DNA of 64,000 nt, from contig NZ_CP197465.1 in NCBI RefSeq assembly GCF_052180275.1, forward strand, positions 5,084,001-5,148,000, written 5' to 3'. Both the position numbers and the translations under genes were made by a program. The stretch is from Kumtagia sp052180275 (lineage in GTDB: Bacteria; Pseudomonadota; Alphaproteobacteria; Rhizobiales; Rhizobiaceae). Under the pieces are notes generated by a model, which was given only the letters and a program-made list of their open reading frames with translations, was not told the DNA's origin and did not search any database. Positions 26,692-34,868 of the stretch are shown here, one piece after another (the first letter of the stretch is position 1; each line of letters starts with the position of its first letter).

Positions 26692-27780
26692 TCCGCGATA
26701 CCCCGCCTTCCTCAGCAGCGGCAGGACGCGGTCGCAGAAATAGGGCAATTCCCGAGTGTAGTTGACGAAGGACAGCGCGATGCCGTCAAAGCCCTGCCCG
26801 GCTATGGCGACCATCTCCTCGGCGATGCCTTCCGGCGTGCCGACCAGCGGATAGCTGCCCGCGCCGCCGGCGAAACGCTGGCGGTAGCGGTCGTAGGCAT
26901 GTGTGTCGTGAGACTGCGAAAACTCCTTCTTGCCCGCCATGTGGGCGTCGACTGCCGCGTGATCGGCCATAACAACGGCGTAGCGGTCATAATAGGCGCG
27001 CGCTTCCTCCATTGTCTCGCGGCAGACGACGTGGGCCACCGTATAGCAGCCGACCGCGCGGCCGACCTTGTCGGCGCGCTCGCTGATGTCGGCGACGTGT
27101 TTTCCCGCATCGGCCAGTTCGGAAAAGGTGGTGAAGAGATAGTCGCAATGGGCAGCGGCGAAATCGCGGCCCGGGCCGCCGAAGGCCGCGTTCATCGTCA
27201 CCGGGCGCGGCGCCTGCAGGCTGGCGGGGCGGCTGACGGCGTCCTTGAGATGGTAATAGGTCCCGTCATAGTCGAGCGGTTCGTCCGAAGCGTAGAGCTT
27301 TTCGACGATGTCGATCCATTCGGCCGCCTGGTCATATCCCTTCTCGACCAGCGGCGTGCCGAACATGCCGAATTCCTTCGGGTTCCAGCCGCAGACGATG
27401 TTCAGCCCCGCGCGTCCTTGACTGATGTGGTCGACGGTGGCCAGCGCCTTCGCGGCATAGAGCGGATGCACCAGCGGCACATGCACGGTCATGAACAGGC
27501 CGATATTTTCGGTCGCCGCCGCCAGCCCGGCCGCCCAGGTGAAGGTCTCGAAGGAATGCTCGCGCACCCTGTTCCTGCCGCCAAAACCCTTCCAGCGGGC
27601 GATCGGCAGGAAAAAATCCAGCCCGGCGCGGTCGGCGATCTCAGCGGCAGTGAGGTTGTCCGGCCACGTCGCCGTCCAGCGCTCCGGCACGTCAGTGATG
27701 GCAAGTCCGCCGTCGGCATTGGTGGAAAAGACGCCGAGCTTCAGCCGGTTGGGGCCTTTCAGCGGATGCGGTTTTGTCAT
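26689..27780 (-). CDS. LLM-class flavin-dependent monooxygenase (RutA/SsuD-like)
   Basis: 363 residues, related to the enzyme at 23745: LGVFSTNADGGLAITDVPER, DRAGLDFFLPIARWKGFGG, HVPLVHPLYAAKALATVDHI, GRAGLNIVCGWNPKEFGMFG. FMNH2-dependent oxygenation of a small molecule is expected; the two paralogues may act on related substrates or consecutive steps. GGAGGAG lies 9 nt before the ATG at 27780. Divergent from the HpcH/HpaI aldolase across 127 bp containing an operator-like dyad. A longer reading extending to 28221 lies antisense to the aldolase gene and is rejected. Confidence 0.9.
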   Translation of the reverse strand: MTKPHPLKGPNRLKLGVFSTNADGGLAITDVPERWTATWPDNLTAAEIADRAGLDFFLPIARWKGFGGRNRVREHSFETFTWAAGLAAATENIGLFMTVHVPLVHPLYAAKALATVDHISQGRAGLNIVCGWNPKEFGMFGTPLVEKGYDQAAEWIDIVEKLYASDEPLDYDGTYYHLKDAVSRPASLQAPRPVTMNAAFGGPGRDFAAAHCDYLFTTFSELADAGKHVADISERADKVGRAVGCYTVAHVVCRETMEEARAYYDRYAVVMADHAAVDAHMAGKKEFSQSHDTHAYDRYRQRFAGGAGSYPLVGTPEGIAEEMVAIAGQGFDGIALSFVNYTRELPYFCDRVLPLLRKAGYRG

Positions 27781-27824
27781 GGAATTGCTCCTCCAAGGCG
27801 GCACGCTACGGGCTGGCGAAAATA

Positions 27825-27838
27825 TTTCAAGCATGAAA
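27825..27838. promoter_or_regulatory. Candidate operator TTTCAAGCATGAAA
   Basis: Imperfect dyad in the divergent promoter between the monooxygenase (27780) and the aldolase (27908), related to the sites at 2834 and 28769. It could be bound by a MarR-type protein such as that at 24985 or 6122. Evidence is sequence similarity and placement only. Confidence 0.4.
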
Positions 27839-27907
27839 CGTCTGCCGGCTTCGCAGCGCAGGCGTCTGGGCTTATCACTCACCCGAGATGGACCGAGGGG
27901 AAGAGAG

Positions 27908-28717
27908 ATGACCGGCTTTCGCGAAAAATGCCTCGGCAAATCCTCCATGGTCGGAACGTTTGCGGCGATCCCGCACCCCGTCGCAGTGGAAGTGGTGGCG
28001 CAGGCGGGGCCGGATTTCGTCTGCATCGACTGGGAGCATGCGCAGATCGGACGCGACGGCGTCGAAAACCTCGTGCGCGCCGCCGACATCCACAAGGTGC
28101 CGGCGATGGTGCGCGTGCCGGGCCATGCGCCGGAGGAAATCGCCGCCGCGCTCGACAGCGGCGCGGCCGGCGTGCTGGTGCCGCGCGTTTCAACGGCCGA
28201 GCAGGCGCACGCCGTGGTCAAGGCGTCGCGTTATCCGCCGCAAGGCGAGCGCGGCGTCGGGCCGGTGCGCGCCGCCGGCTATGGCTACCGCATCTTCGAC
28301 TATCTCGGCCGCGCCAATGCCGAAATCCTCGTCGCCGTGCAAGTGGAGACGGCGGAAGGTCTAACCAACGCCACCGAAATCGCCGCGACGGACGGTGTCG
28401 ACGTGGTGTTCGTCGGGCCGGGAGACCTCTCCGTCTCGCTCGGCGCGATCGGTCCAGAGGGGGCCGAAAAGCTTGGCCAGGCGATCGGCACGATCATCGA
28501 AGCGACACTGGCGGCCGGCAAGGTCGCGGGCATCTTCTGCGGCAAGCCGGAGGACGCCGCGCGCTGGGCGGCCAAGGGCGCGAGCTTCTTCATCCTCGCC
28601 AGCGACGCGATGTTTTTGGGGGCGGCCATCGCGGCGGGGTGCGAATCCGCCCGCAATGAGGTCCGGCAAGCGCCCGTCCCTGGCAAGTCGTCCGGACGCT
28701 CCGGCACCGGGCACTAG
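27908..28717 (+). CDS. HpcH/HpaI-family aldolase/citrate lyase-like protein
   Basis: 269 residues, TIM-barrel class II aldolase. DFVCIDWEHAQIGRD carries the catalytic His and acidic ligand, VLVPRVSTAEQA the arginine strand, VAVQVETAEGLTNA the metal-binding Glu and VFVGPGDLSVSLG the metal-binding Asp. It would cleave a 2-keto-4-hydroxy acid to pyruvate (or glyoxylate) plus an aldehyde. AGAGAG before the ATG fits a ribosome site. The C-terminal 25 residues (EVRQAPVPGKSS...) exceed the usual end and may be neutral. Confidence 0.88.
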   Translation: MTGFREKCLGKSSMVGTFAAIPHPVAVEVVAQAGPDFVCIDWEHAQIGRDGVENLVRAADIHKVPAMVRVPGHAPEEIAAALDSGAAGVLVPRVSTAEQAHAVVKASRYPPQGERGVGPVRAAGYGYRIFDYLGRANAEILVAVQVETAEGLTNATEIAATDGVDVVFVGPGDLSVSLGAIGPEGAEKLGQAIGTIIEATLAAGKVAGIFCGKPEDAARWAAKGASFFILASDAMFLGAAIAAGCESARNEVRQAPVPGKSSGRSGTGH

Positions 28718-28768
28718 GTTGCACGTGCACGCAATCCGGCCTGGAAGAACCAAAATCGGCTCTCATCT

Positions 28769-28782
28769 TTTTAAGCTTAAAA
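28769..28782. promoter_or_regulatory. Perfect 14-bp palindrome TTTTAAGCTTAAAA
   Basis: Located 129 bp before the aminotransferase start within an AT-rich patch (28760-28798) that contrasts with the GC-rich surroundings. It is the most symmetrical of the three related sites (2834, 27825, 28769). It is likely a binding site for a dimeric regulator controlling the gene at 28911 and those after it. Confidence 0.45.
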
Positions 28783-28910
28783 CTTTCATCTTGAAAACCG
28801 CCGCACTTCGGATAAGCATTCCCTGGTCAGTCGCGTCAGCCGCGTGAGAACTTCATCCGACGGAAGCGACACGCGTCCCGTACGTTTGAAGGGTTTTGTC
28901 CTTGTCTTTC

Positions 28911-30107
28911 ATGCCGCCTCAGTCGTCGTCCGTGGCCAAGGCGCGCTACGCATTCGACGGCATCCGCGCCCAGATGCGCGACCTGCACACCGAAACCATC
29001 GCCAACCTCGCCATGCGCGCCCGCGAAATCGGCGACGTCATTGCGCTGTGGTACGGCGAAGGCGACATGGTGACGCCCGCCTTCATCCGCGACGCCGCCA
29101 AGCAGGCGTTCGACGACGGCCTGACCTTCTACATCCCCAACATGCGCGGCTACGAGCCGCTGATCGAGGCGCTGTCGGAATACCAGAGCCGCCTGCACAG
29201 CCAGCATATCCCGATCTCGCGCACCACGGTGACGCCGAGCGGCATGCAGGCGCTGTATTTCGCGCTGGAACTGCTGGTCGATGTCGGCACCAACGTCGTC
29301 TACGTCGCGCCGCAATGGCCGAACATCCACAACGCCATCCACCTGATCGGCGGCGAGCCGCGGCCCTGCCATCTCGATTTCGACGGCGACTGGCGGCTCG
29401 ACCTCGAAAAACTGTTCGCCATGTGCAACGCGCGCACCCGCGCCATCTTCCTGTCGACGCCGTCCAACCCCACCGGCTGGACGGCAAGCCGCGAGGAGAT
29501 GCTGGCGCTGCTGGAGTTCAGCCGCCGCACCGGCATCTGGATCATTTCCGACGAGGTCTATGCGCGGCTTTATTTCGACGGCGAGGTGGCGCCGTCGATT
29601 CTGCAAGTGGCCGAGGACGGCGACCGGGTGCTGGCCGTCAACAGTTTTTCGAAGGCCTGGGCGATGACCGGTTTTCGGCTGGGCTGGCTGACGCACCCCT
29701 CCGGCGTCGCCGACCAGCTTGGCGCCATGACGCAATATATCAACAGCGGGTCGGCCGGCCCGATTCAGGCCGCAGCCAACGCCGCGATCCGCCAGGGCGA
29801 GCCGCTGGTCCATGAGATCCGCGAGCGCATCAAGACGGGCCTCGACCTCGCCTACGGCAAGCTGGCGCAACTGCCCGGCATCATCCTGCCCTCAAAACCG
29901 CGCGGCGGCATGTATGCCTTCTTCGCCTTCGAAGGGCAGGACGACTCGCGAAAGGTCTGCGCGGACATTCTCGAAAAGGCGCATGTCGGGCTGGCGCCGG
30001 GCTATCTGTTCGGCAGCTCGGCCAACGCCTTCCTGCGCATGTGCGTGTGCCGCGATGCCGGGCAGATCGAGACCGCGCTCGACCGGATGGTCGAGACGAT
30101 GAAATGA
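28911..30107 (+). CDS. PLP-dependent aminotransferase, class I/II
   Basis: 398 residues of fold-type I: PNMRGYEPLIEALSEYQ, VTPSGMQALYFALELLVDVG, LSTPSNPTGWTAS (cofactor Asn), IISDEVYARLYF (Asp/Tyr) and the PLP lysine in SFSKAWAMTGFRLGW at about 249; the phosphate-binding Arg follows. It converts an amino acid to its 2-oxo acid; the substrate is unknown. The ATG at 28911 was chosen, with TTG 28896 possible. It heads a run with an amino acid binding protein, a permease and a class V PLP enzyme, suggesting an amino acid or amine catabolic operon. Confidence 0.9.
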   Translation: MPPQSSSVAKARYAFDGIRAQMRDLHTETIANLAMRAREIGDVIALWYGEGDMVTPAFIRDAAKQAFDDGLTFYIPNMRGYEPLIEALSEYQSRLHSQHIPISRTTVTPSGMQALYFALELLVDVGTNVVYVAPQWPNIHNAIHLIGGEPRPCHLDFDGDWRLDLEKLFAMCNARTRAIFLSTPSNPTGWTASREEMLALLEFSRRTGIWIISDEVYARLYFDGEVAPSILQVAEDGDRVLAVNSFSKAWAMTGFRLGWLTHPSGVADQLGAMTQYINSGSAGPIQAAANAAIRQGEPLVHEIRERIKTGLDLAYGKLAQLPGIILPSKPRGGMYAFFAFEGQDDSRKVCADILEKAHVGLAPGYLFGSSANAFLRMCVCRDAGQIETALDRMVETMK

Positions 30108-30183
30108 CGCTCCGCCAGAAAGCGGGACGGCAACAACCCGTGCGGGCTGAAGCCCGACCGGGCAACAACCAGGGGAACGAACA

Positions 30184-30981
30184 ATGAGCTTTACACGCCG
30201 CAACCTTCTGATCCTCGCCGCCGCGGTCGGCTTTGCCGCCGGCCCGATCGCCGCGCACGCCGACGGCGTGCTGAACGTTGCCTCCTATCCGAACAACCCG
30301 CCCTTCGAATTCAAGGCCGAGAGCGGCAATTTCGAGGGTTTTGAGGTCGACATCGTCACCGAGGCGGCCAAGCGCATCGGCATGACCGTCAACATCGAGG
30401 GCTACGACTTCCAGCCGCTGTTTGCCGCGACAAGCTCCGGCCGCGTCGACGTGGCGATCTCCTCGATCACCATCACCAAGGAGCGGCTCGGCTCGCAGTC
30501 GTTCACCCAGCCCTACTACGATTCCGACATGGGCATCGCCGCCAAGACGGACGGCGCGGTCAAGGGCCTCGCCGACCTCAAGGGCAAGGTCGTCGGCGTG
30601 CTCTCGGGCTCGACCGGCGAGAAATACGCCAACGACAACAAGGATGCCCAGGGCTTCGCCGAGGTGAAGGGCTACAACACCCAGCAGGACGTGCTGCTCG
30701 ATCTCGCCGCCGGCCGCGTCGACGGCGTGGTCAGCGACGTTCCCGGCATGGAATATGCCTTCACCAAGATGAAGGGCCTCGCCGTCGTCGAGCGCATCAA
30801 GACAGGCGAGCAATACGGTCTGATGGTCACAAAAGACTCGCCCCTGCTCGAAAAGCTGAACGGCGCGCTGACCGAGATGAAGAAGGACGGCAACTTGCAG
30901 GCGATCCACAAGAAGTGGTTCGGCACCGACGCGCCGGCCGATTCGTCGACGGTCGCCGAGGCGCCGCTTCCGAAGGCCTGA
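30184..30981 (+). CDS. Polar amino acid ABC transporter substrate-binding protein
   Basis: 265 residues, family 3 solute-binding protein with a signal peptide (RRNLLILAAAVGFAAG... cleavage near AHA). Mature motifs: NNPPFEFKAESGNFEGFEVDIV, the ligand loops around ISSITITKERLGSQSFTQPYY (Arg for the carboxylate), and a C-terminal LNGALTEMKKDG. AGGGG is present before the ATG. Its permease partner begins 319 bp later, separated by a palindromic repeat. Confidence 0.92.
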   Translation: MSFTRRNLLILAAAVGFAAGPIAAHADGVLNVASYPNNPPFEFKAESGNFEGFEVDIVTEAAKRIGMTVNIEGYDFQPLFAATSSGRVDVAISSITITKERLGSQSFTQPYYDSDMGIAAKTDGAVKGLADLKGKVVGVLSGSTGEKYANDNKDAQGFAEVKGYNTQQDVLLDLAAGRVDGVVSDVPGMEYAFTKMKGLAVVERIKTGEQYGLMVTKDSPLLEKLNGALTEMKKDGNLQAIHKKWFGTDAPADSSTVAEAPLPKA

Positions 30982-31030
30982 GCTTCCGGACCTTCTCGGG
31001 ATAATTACCAGATCTTTGCCTTGACCGTCA

Positions 31031-31206
31031 GCGCTGCCCCTCACTGCCCTGCCCAGCATCTCTCCCCGTGAAGAACGGGGGAGAGACGCTCTCAATGCCG
31101 GCTCTGCCAATCGCCCATGCCGCAGAAGGCAAACCGAGTGCGGCAAGTGGCCTTCTCCCCGTTCTTTACGGGGAGAAGGTGCCGGCAGGCGGATGAGGGG
31201 CGGCGC
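31031..31206. repeat. Diverged family B inverted repeat within a 319-bp gene-free gap
   Basis: The ends GCGCTGCCCCTCACTGCCCT and the complement-like GGATGAGGGGCGGCGC, and the inner TCTCCCCGTGAAGAACGGGG with CCCCGTTCTTTACGGGGAGA, match the perfect copy at 5211. It fills most of the gap 30982-31300 between binding protein and permease. Unlike the other co-directional elements it carries no mini-ORF linking stop to start. The remaining about 95 bp before the permease show nothing I can identify. Confidence 0.8.
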
Positions 31207-31300
31207 GGACGGTCAAAATCAACAGCCGCTTCTATAAGTGGTGCCGGCTCCCGCCGGCACGATCGTTTGGGCAGTGCACTAGACTCGGATTGGACTGCCG

Positions 31301-31975
31301 ATGACTTTGCTCGACACCTTCTTCAACGGCCAGGTCTTGCTGTCGGCCTTCCCGGCGCTGATGCGGGGATTCCTGAACACGCTGCTGCTCGGCTTCCTCA
31401 GCATCGGCATCGGCATTCCCGTCGGCCTGCTGATCAGCCTGGTGCGCCTCTATGCCCCAAAACCGTTCCGCTGGCTCGCCATCGGCTACATCGACATTTT
31501 TCGCGCCATGCCCGTGCTGGTCGTGCTCATCCTGATCTATTACGCGCTGCCTTTCATCGGCATCCGCCTGTCGTCATGGGTTTCGGCGACCATGGCGTTC
31601 GCCTTCATCATGTCGGCCTATTCGGCGGAGGTCTTCCGGTCCGGCATCGAAAGCATCCCGCGCGGCCAGTTCGAGGCGGCGAACGCACTCGGCCTGCCGT
31701 TCCTGCTGACGCTGCGCATGGTCATCCTTCCGCAAGCGGTTCGCCTCGTCATTCCGCCGACCACCAGCAATTGCGTGTCGATGTTCAAGGACACGTCACT
31801 GGCGTCGGTGGTCGCGCTGCCCGAGTTGCTGAAGGAGGCCAACAACGCGCAGGCGCTGTACGCCAATCCCTCGCCGTTGATCGGGGCGGCGCTCGCCTAC
31901 CTTATTTTCCTATGGCCGATGGTGCGTCTCGTTGGCCTGCTGGAGCGCCGCTTCAAGGACGAAAAGGCGCGCTGA
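31301..31975 (+). CDS. Polar amino acid ABC transporter permease
   Basis: 224 residues, HisM/GlnP type with about five membrane segments. The N-terminal GFLNTLLLGFLSIGIGIPVG, the central FRAMPVLVVLILIYYALPF and the EAA loop AANALGLPFLLTLRMVILPQAVR are family hallmarks. No ATPase gene is adjacent, and only one permease is present, so it would work as a homodimer with an ATPase encoded elsewhere. Followed 44 bp later by the class V PLP enzyme. Confidence 0.92.
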   Translation: MTLLDTFFNGQVLLSAFPALMRGFLNTLLLGFLSIGIGIPVGLLISLVRLYAPKPFRWLAIGYIDIFRAMPVLVVLILIYYALPFIGIRLSSWVSATMAFAFIMSAYSAEVFRSGIESIPRGQFEAANALGLPFLLTLRMVILPQAVRLVIPPTTSNCVSMFKDTSLASVVALPELLKEANNAQALYANPSPLIGAALAYLIFLWPMVRLVGLLERRFKDEKAR

Positions 31976-32019
31976 GATCGGCTTCGTCCCTCCCCATCTA
32001 TCCGTCCAAGGACATTTGC

Positions 32020-33297
32020 ATGAACCAGCATCAGACCGCGAAAGCGGACAGCGCCGCATCCTTTCCCGTCGACGATATCCGCGCCATGTTCCCGGCGCTG
32101 AAGCAGGCCGGCGACTTCATCTTCTTCGACAATGCCGCCGGCGCGCAGATCCCGCAAAGCGTGCTCGACGCGGTCACCGGCCACCTCGTCGGCCACAATG
32201 TGCAGCGCGGCGGCCGCTATGGGCGCAGCGTGCAGGTCGACCAGTCGGTCGCGCAGGCGCGGGAGAGTGTGGCGCTGCTCATCAACGCCTACAGGCCGGA
32301 GGAAATCTGCTTCGGCATGAACGCCACCTCCTTCATCCGCCTCGTCAGCCTCGGCATCGGCCAGATGCTTTCGCAGCGCGACGAGATCATCGTCACCGAC
32401 ATGGACCACGACGCCAACATCGCCACCTGGCTGGCGCTGGAGCCGATGGGCGCAAAATTCAAATGGTGGCGGATGCGCGAGGACGGCAATCTGCATGTCG
32501 ACGACCTCGCGCCGCTGCTGTCGGAGCGGACGCGCCTCGTCGCCTGCACGGTGACGGCGCATTCGATCGGCTCGATCGTCGATGTCGCGGCCGTGGCGGC
32601 AATCGCCCACGCGGCCGGCGCCGAAGTTTTTCTCGACTGCGTGCATTACGGCCCGCACGGGCTGATCGACGTGCAGATGTGGGACTGCGACTATCTCGTC
32701 TGCTCCGGCTACAAGAACTTTTCGCCGCACATGGGTTTCCTGTGGGGCCGCTTCGAGACGCTGAAGCGGCTGCCGACTTTTCGCGAGGATTTCATCCCCG
32801 ACGAGCCGCCCTACAAGGTCGAGGCCGGCACCTTCGTCTATGAGAATGTGTCAGGCATGGACGCGGCGGTGCGCTACCTCGAATCGATCGGCCGCAATTT
32901 CGCGCCTGCCAACAACCGCTCGCGCCGCGAAAACATTGTCGCCGGCATGGCCGAAATCCGCGCCTACGAGATTTTCCTCGCCCGCGAGATGCTGCGCGTG
33001 CTGAACGGCGTCGGCGCGACGATCTACGGCATCGGCGACGAAAAACGCGTCGACCAGCGCGTGCCGACCTTCTGCTTCAACATCGGCAATCTGTCTCCGC
33101 AACTGGTCGTGGAAGAAATGGCCGCGATCGGCATCGGCATCCGCGACGGCCACATGTACGCGCCGCGCCTGATGAAACGGCTCAACCTCTCCATGGACAG
33201 CGGCTGCATCCGCGTGTCGCTGGTGCATTACAATACGGTGGAGGAGATTTTGCGGTTCGAGGCGGCGCTGAAGGATATTATTGCGCGGAATGGGTAG
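32020..33297 (+). CDS. Aminotransferase class V / cysteine-desulfurase-like PLP enzyme
   Basis: 425 residues. FIFFDNAAGAQIP, MNATSFIRLVSLGIG, ITVTDMDHDANIATWLALE-like cofactor region, TVTAHSIGSIVDVAAV, and the PLP lysine in CSGYKNFSPHMG at about 231; RQRVPTFCFNI-type end. Members include desulfurases, selenocysteine lyases and amino acid beta-lyases; the active-site Cys loop expected for SufS is not apparent, so a lyase or epimerase role is as likely. Position after the transporter suggests it acts on the imported amino acid. Start at 32020. Confidence 0.87.
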   Translation: MNQHQTAKADSAASFPVDDIRAMFPALKQAGDFIFFDNAAGAQIPQSVLDAVTGHLVGHNVQRGGRYGRSVQVDQSVAQARESVALLINAYRPEEICFGMNATSFIRLVSLGIGQMLSQRDEIIVTDMDHDANIATWLALEPMGAKFKWWRMREDGNLHVDDLAPLLSERTRLVACTVTAHSIGSIVDVAAVAAIAHAAGAEVFLDCVHYGPHGLIDVQMWDCDYLVCSGYKNFSPHMGFLWGRFETLKRLPTFREDFIPDEPPYKVEAGTFVYENVSGMDAAVRYLESIGRNFAPANNRSRRENIVAGMAEIRAYEIFLAREMLRVLNGVGATIYGIGDEKRVDQRVPTFCFNIGNLSPQLVVEEMAAIGIGIRDGHMYAPRLMKRLNLSMDSGCIRVSLVHYNTVEEILRFEAALKDIIARNG

Positions 33298-33506
33298 GTT
33301 CGGCTTGAGTCCTGTGGAGCCAAGACAGCAACCGTAATGCGGCAGGCCCTAAGCGCATGAAGCGTCGACGGTTGTTAGGGGGAGTGGCTCCACCATCGGT
33401 TCTCGTTTTTTTGCTCCCTCCCTTTAAGGGCGGTTACCTGGACGCTCGAAACTGCCGTCGTCGGTGATGTCTCGACATTTTCAGCGCGCTTGATACCATA
33501 CGCGAC

Positions 33507-33716
33507 ATGGACCCCAAACTGCTGAAGATTGGACGAGGCGCGGCAATTGGGAGCGCTCTGGGCCAAATAGTCAATACGGTCCTGCGCGGTGATAGCGTGC
33601 GCGAGATTGCGACCTCGGCCGCGCTGTCAATCTCTGTCACCATATGCATCATCCTTGTTATCGGGCAGGTGCATAAGCGGCTGGGTGCGAAGCGGCTTAA
33701 CCCTTCAGGTGGTTGA
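33507..33716 (+). CDS. Small membrane-associated hypothetical protein
   Basis: 69 residues with one glycine/alanine-rich amphipathic stretch (GRGAAIGSALGQIVNTVL) and one membrane segment (AALSISVTICIILVIGQV), ending in a basic tail. GC content is lower than in the neighbours, suggesting acquired DNA. The stop overlaps the next start (ATGA), which supports both as genes. No recognised family and only a weak ribosome site. The 209 bp upstream hold nothing I recognise. Confidence 0.45.
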   Translation: MDPKLLKIGRGAAIGSALGQIVNTVLRGDSVREIATSAALSISVTICIILVIGQVHKRLGAKRLNPSGG

Positions 33717-34009
33717 TGATGAAACACTCCTGCTTTGGGTTGGCTTTACTCGTTGCGCTCAGCTTGTCGAGTTCGGCCAGCGCCGACCAGCCAACTGGGA
33801 CCGCCATACTTCGCCTTAAAACAGCGTCAGGCGCAGGGGCGCGTTCAATGATAGAGCAGCACTGCATCATGGTTGCGGCGAAGGCGGAGACTGATGCTCG
33901 TGCGAAAAATTCGGATGACCCTGTCGGCGTGGCCTACACTGCGCTTAACAATTGCCGAGCAGAAAACCGCCAAAATATTGGGACGATCAATCCAAAGCCC
34001 GCAAATTAA
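33716..34009 (+). CDS. Small secreted hypothetical protein
   Basis: About 97 residues; signal peptide with hydrophobic core CFGLALLVALSLSSSASA and cleavage near ASA-D. The mature part has two Cys (EQHCIMVAAKAE and LNNCRAEN) that could form a disulfide. Coupled to the previous gene by ATGA; ATG 33719 is an equally good start. Lower GC than the flanking operons. Function unknown. It is convergent with fhcC, 49 bp away. Confidence 0.45.
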   Translation: MMKHSCFGLALLVALSLSSSASADQPTGTAILRLKTASGAGARSMIEQHCIMVAAKAETDARAKNSDDPVGVAYTALNNCRAENRQNIGTINPKPAN

Positions 34010-34058
34010 GGCGAGGTGAGTCGGGAGGGGGTGTTGCAAGTTACCGGTCTCTGCCTTC

Positions 34059-34868
34059 TCACCTCGGAAACAATATCTCCCCCAGCCCGAGCACGGCGTT
34101 GTCGCCGCCATATTTACGCGGCGCGCGGCCAAGCAGCGGGCGCTTCAAAATGCCCTCGGCGATCAGATGGCGGTCGAGCACGGCGGCGAAGCTGATGTCC
34201 GGCCCGCCGCTCTCGACGAAACTCGGCGACAGGTTTTGCGGCGCGCGGTCGAGCAGGATGGAGCCGCGCCGCATCAGATAACCCGGCAACTCGCCGACAC
34301 CACCCACGACGACCAGCGTGCCCGCGATCATGCGGCAGCCGGCATGGTCGCCGGCGCCTTTCAGCACGGCGATCAGCCCGCGCCGCATGCGGTCGCCGGC
34401 GCGGGCTCCCGCCTTGCCGCGCACGATAAGCACGCCGCCCTTCATGCCGGCCATTTCGCCGGCCAGCGGGCCGCCAAGCTGGTCGCCCGCATCGCCTCTT
34501 ATCTCCAGCCGGCCGCCGCTCATGCCCGAGCCGGCATGCGGCCCGGCGCCGCCCTCGACGATCAGCGAACCGCCCAACATCAGCCGGCCAGCCTGCGCGC
34601 CGACATTGCCGACGACGCGGACGGCCCCTTCACTCAAGTCCGCGCCGACGCGGTCGAAACGTGTGCTGCCGCCCTCGAAAACTATTTCTTTGAAATCCGC
34701 GCCGGACAGTTTGAAGACATCGCAGACCAGAAGCGCGCGCTTCGACATGCCGATGCGAATCTTTTCGATGTCGCCGCGCGCCATTCCACCAAGTTTCTGT
34801 GGGGTCAGCGGCGAGAGGTCGAGCCGCTCCGGCGGTTCTTCTCTCAGGCTGAAGGTCAGCGCTTTCAC
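34059..34868 (-). CDS. fhcC: Formyltransferase/hydrolase complex subunit C (formylmethanofuran dehydrogenase C homologue)
   Basis: 269 residues. After a short lead (LTFSLREEPPERLDLSPLTPQKLGG) it consists of repeated glycine-rich turns (GNVGAQAGRLMLGGSLIVEG, GDAGDQLGGPLAGEMAGMKG, GDHAGCRMIAGTLVVVGG) forming the right-handed beta-helix typical of FwdC/FmdC and GltB C-terminal domains. It belongs to the Fhc complex, which transfers the formyl group from H4MPT to methylofuran and releases formate. The start is the GTG at 34868, overlapping the fhcD stop (GTGA). Confidence 0.94.
   Translation of the reverse strand: MKALTFSLREEPPERLDLSPLTPQKLGGMARGDIEKIRIGMSKRALLVCDVFKLSGADFKEIVFEGGSTRFDRVGADLSEGAVRVVGNVGAQAGRLMLGGSLIVEGGAGPHAGSGMSGGRLEIRGDAGDQLGGPLAGEMAGMKGGVLIVRGKAGARAGDRMRRGLIAVLKGAGDHAGCRMIAGTLVVVGGVGELPGYLMRRGSILLDRAPQNLSPSFVESGGPDISFAAVLDRHLIAEGILKRPLLGRAPRKYGGDNAVLGLGEILFPR

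Noticed and set aside
26689..28221. Minus-strand extension of the monooxygenase at 27780 to a 510-residue protein
   Set aside because: The extra part is antisense to the HpcH/HpaI aldolase; GGAGGAG before ATG 27780 marks the true start.
26899..28659. 586-codon plus-strand frame opposite and overlapping the monooxygenase and aldolase
   Set aside because: It is antisense to one real gene and out of frame with another, and has no recognisable domain.
31117..32019. Long N-terminal extension of the class V PLP enzyme frame
   Set aside because: It overlaps the whole permease gene in another frame; the PLP enzyme family start is at 32020.
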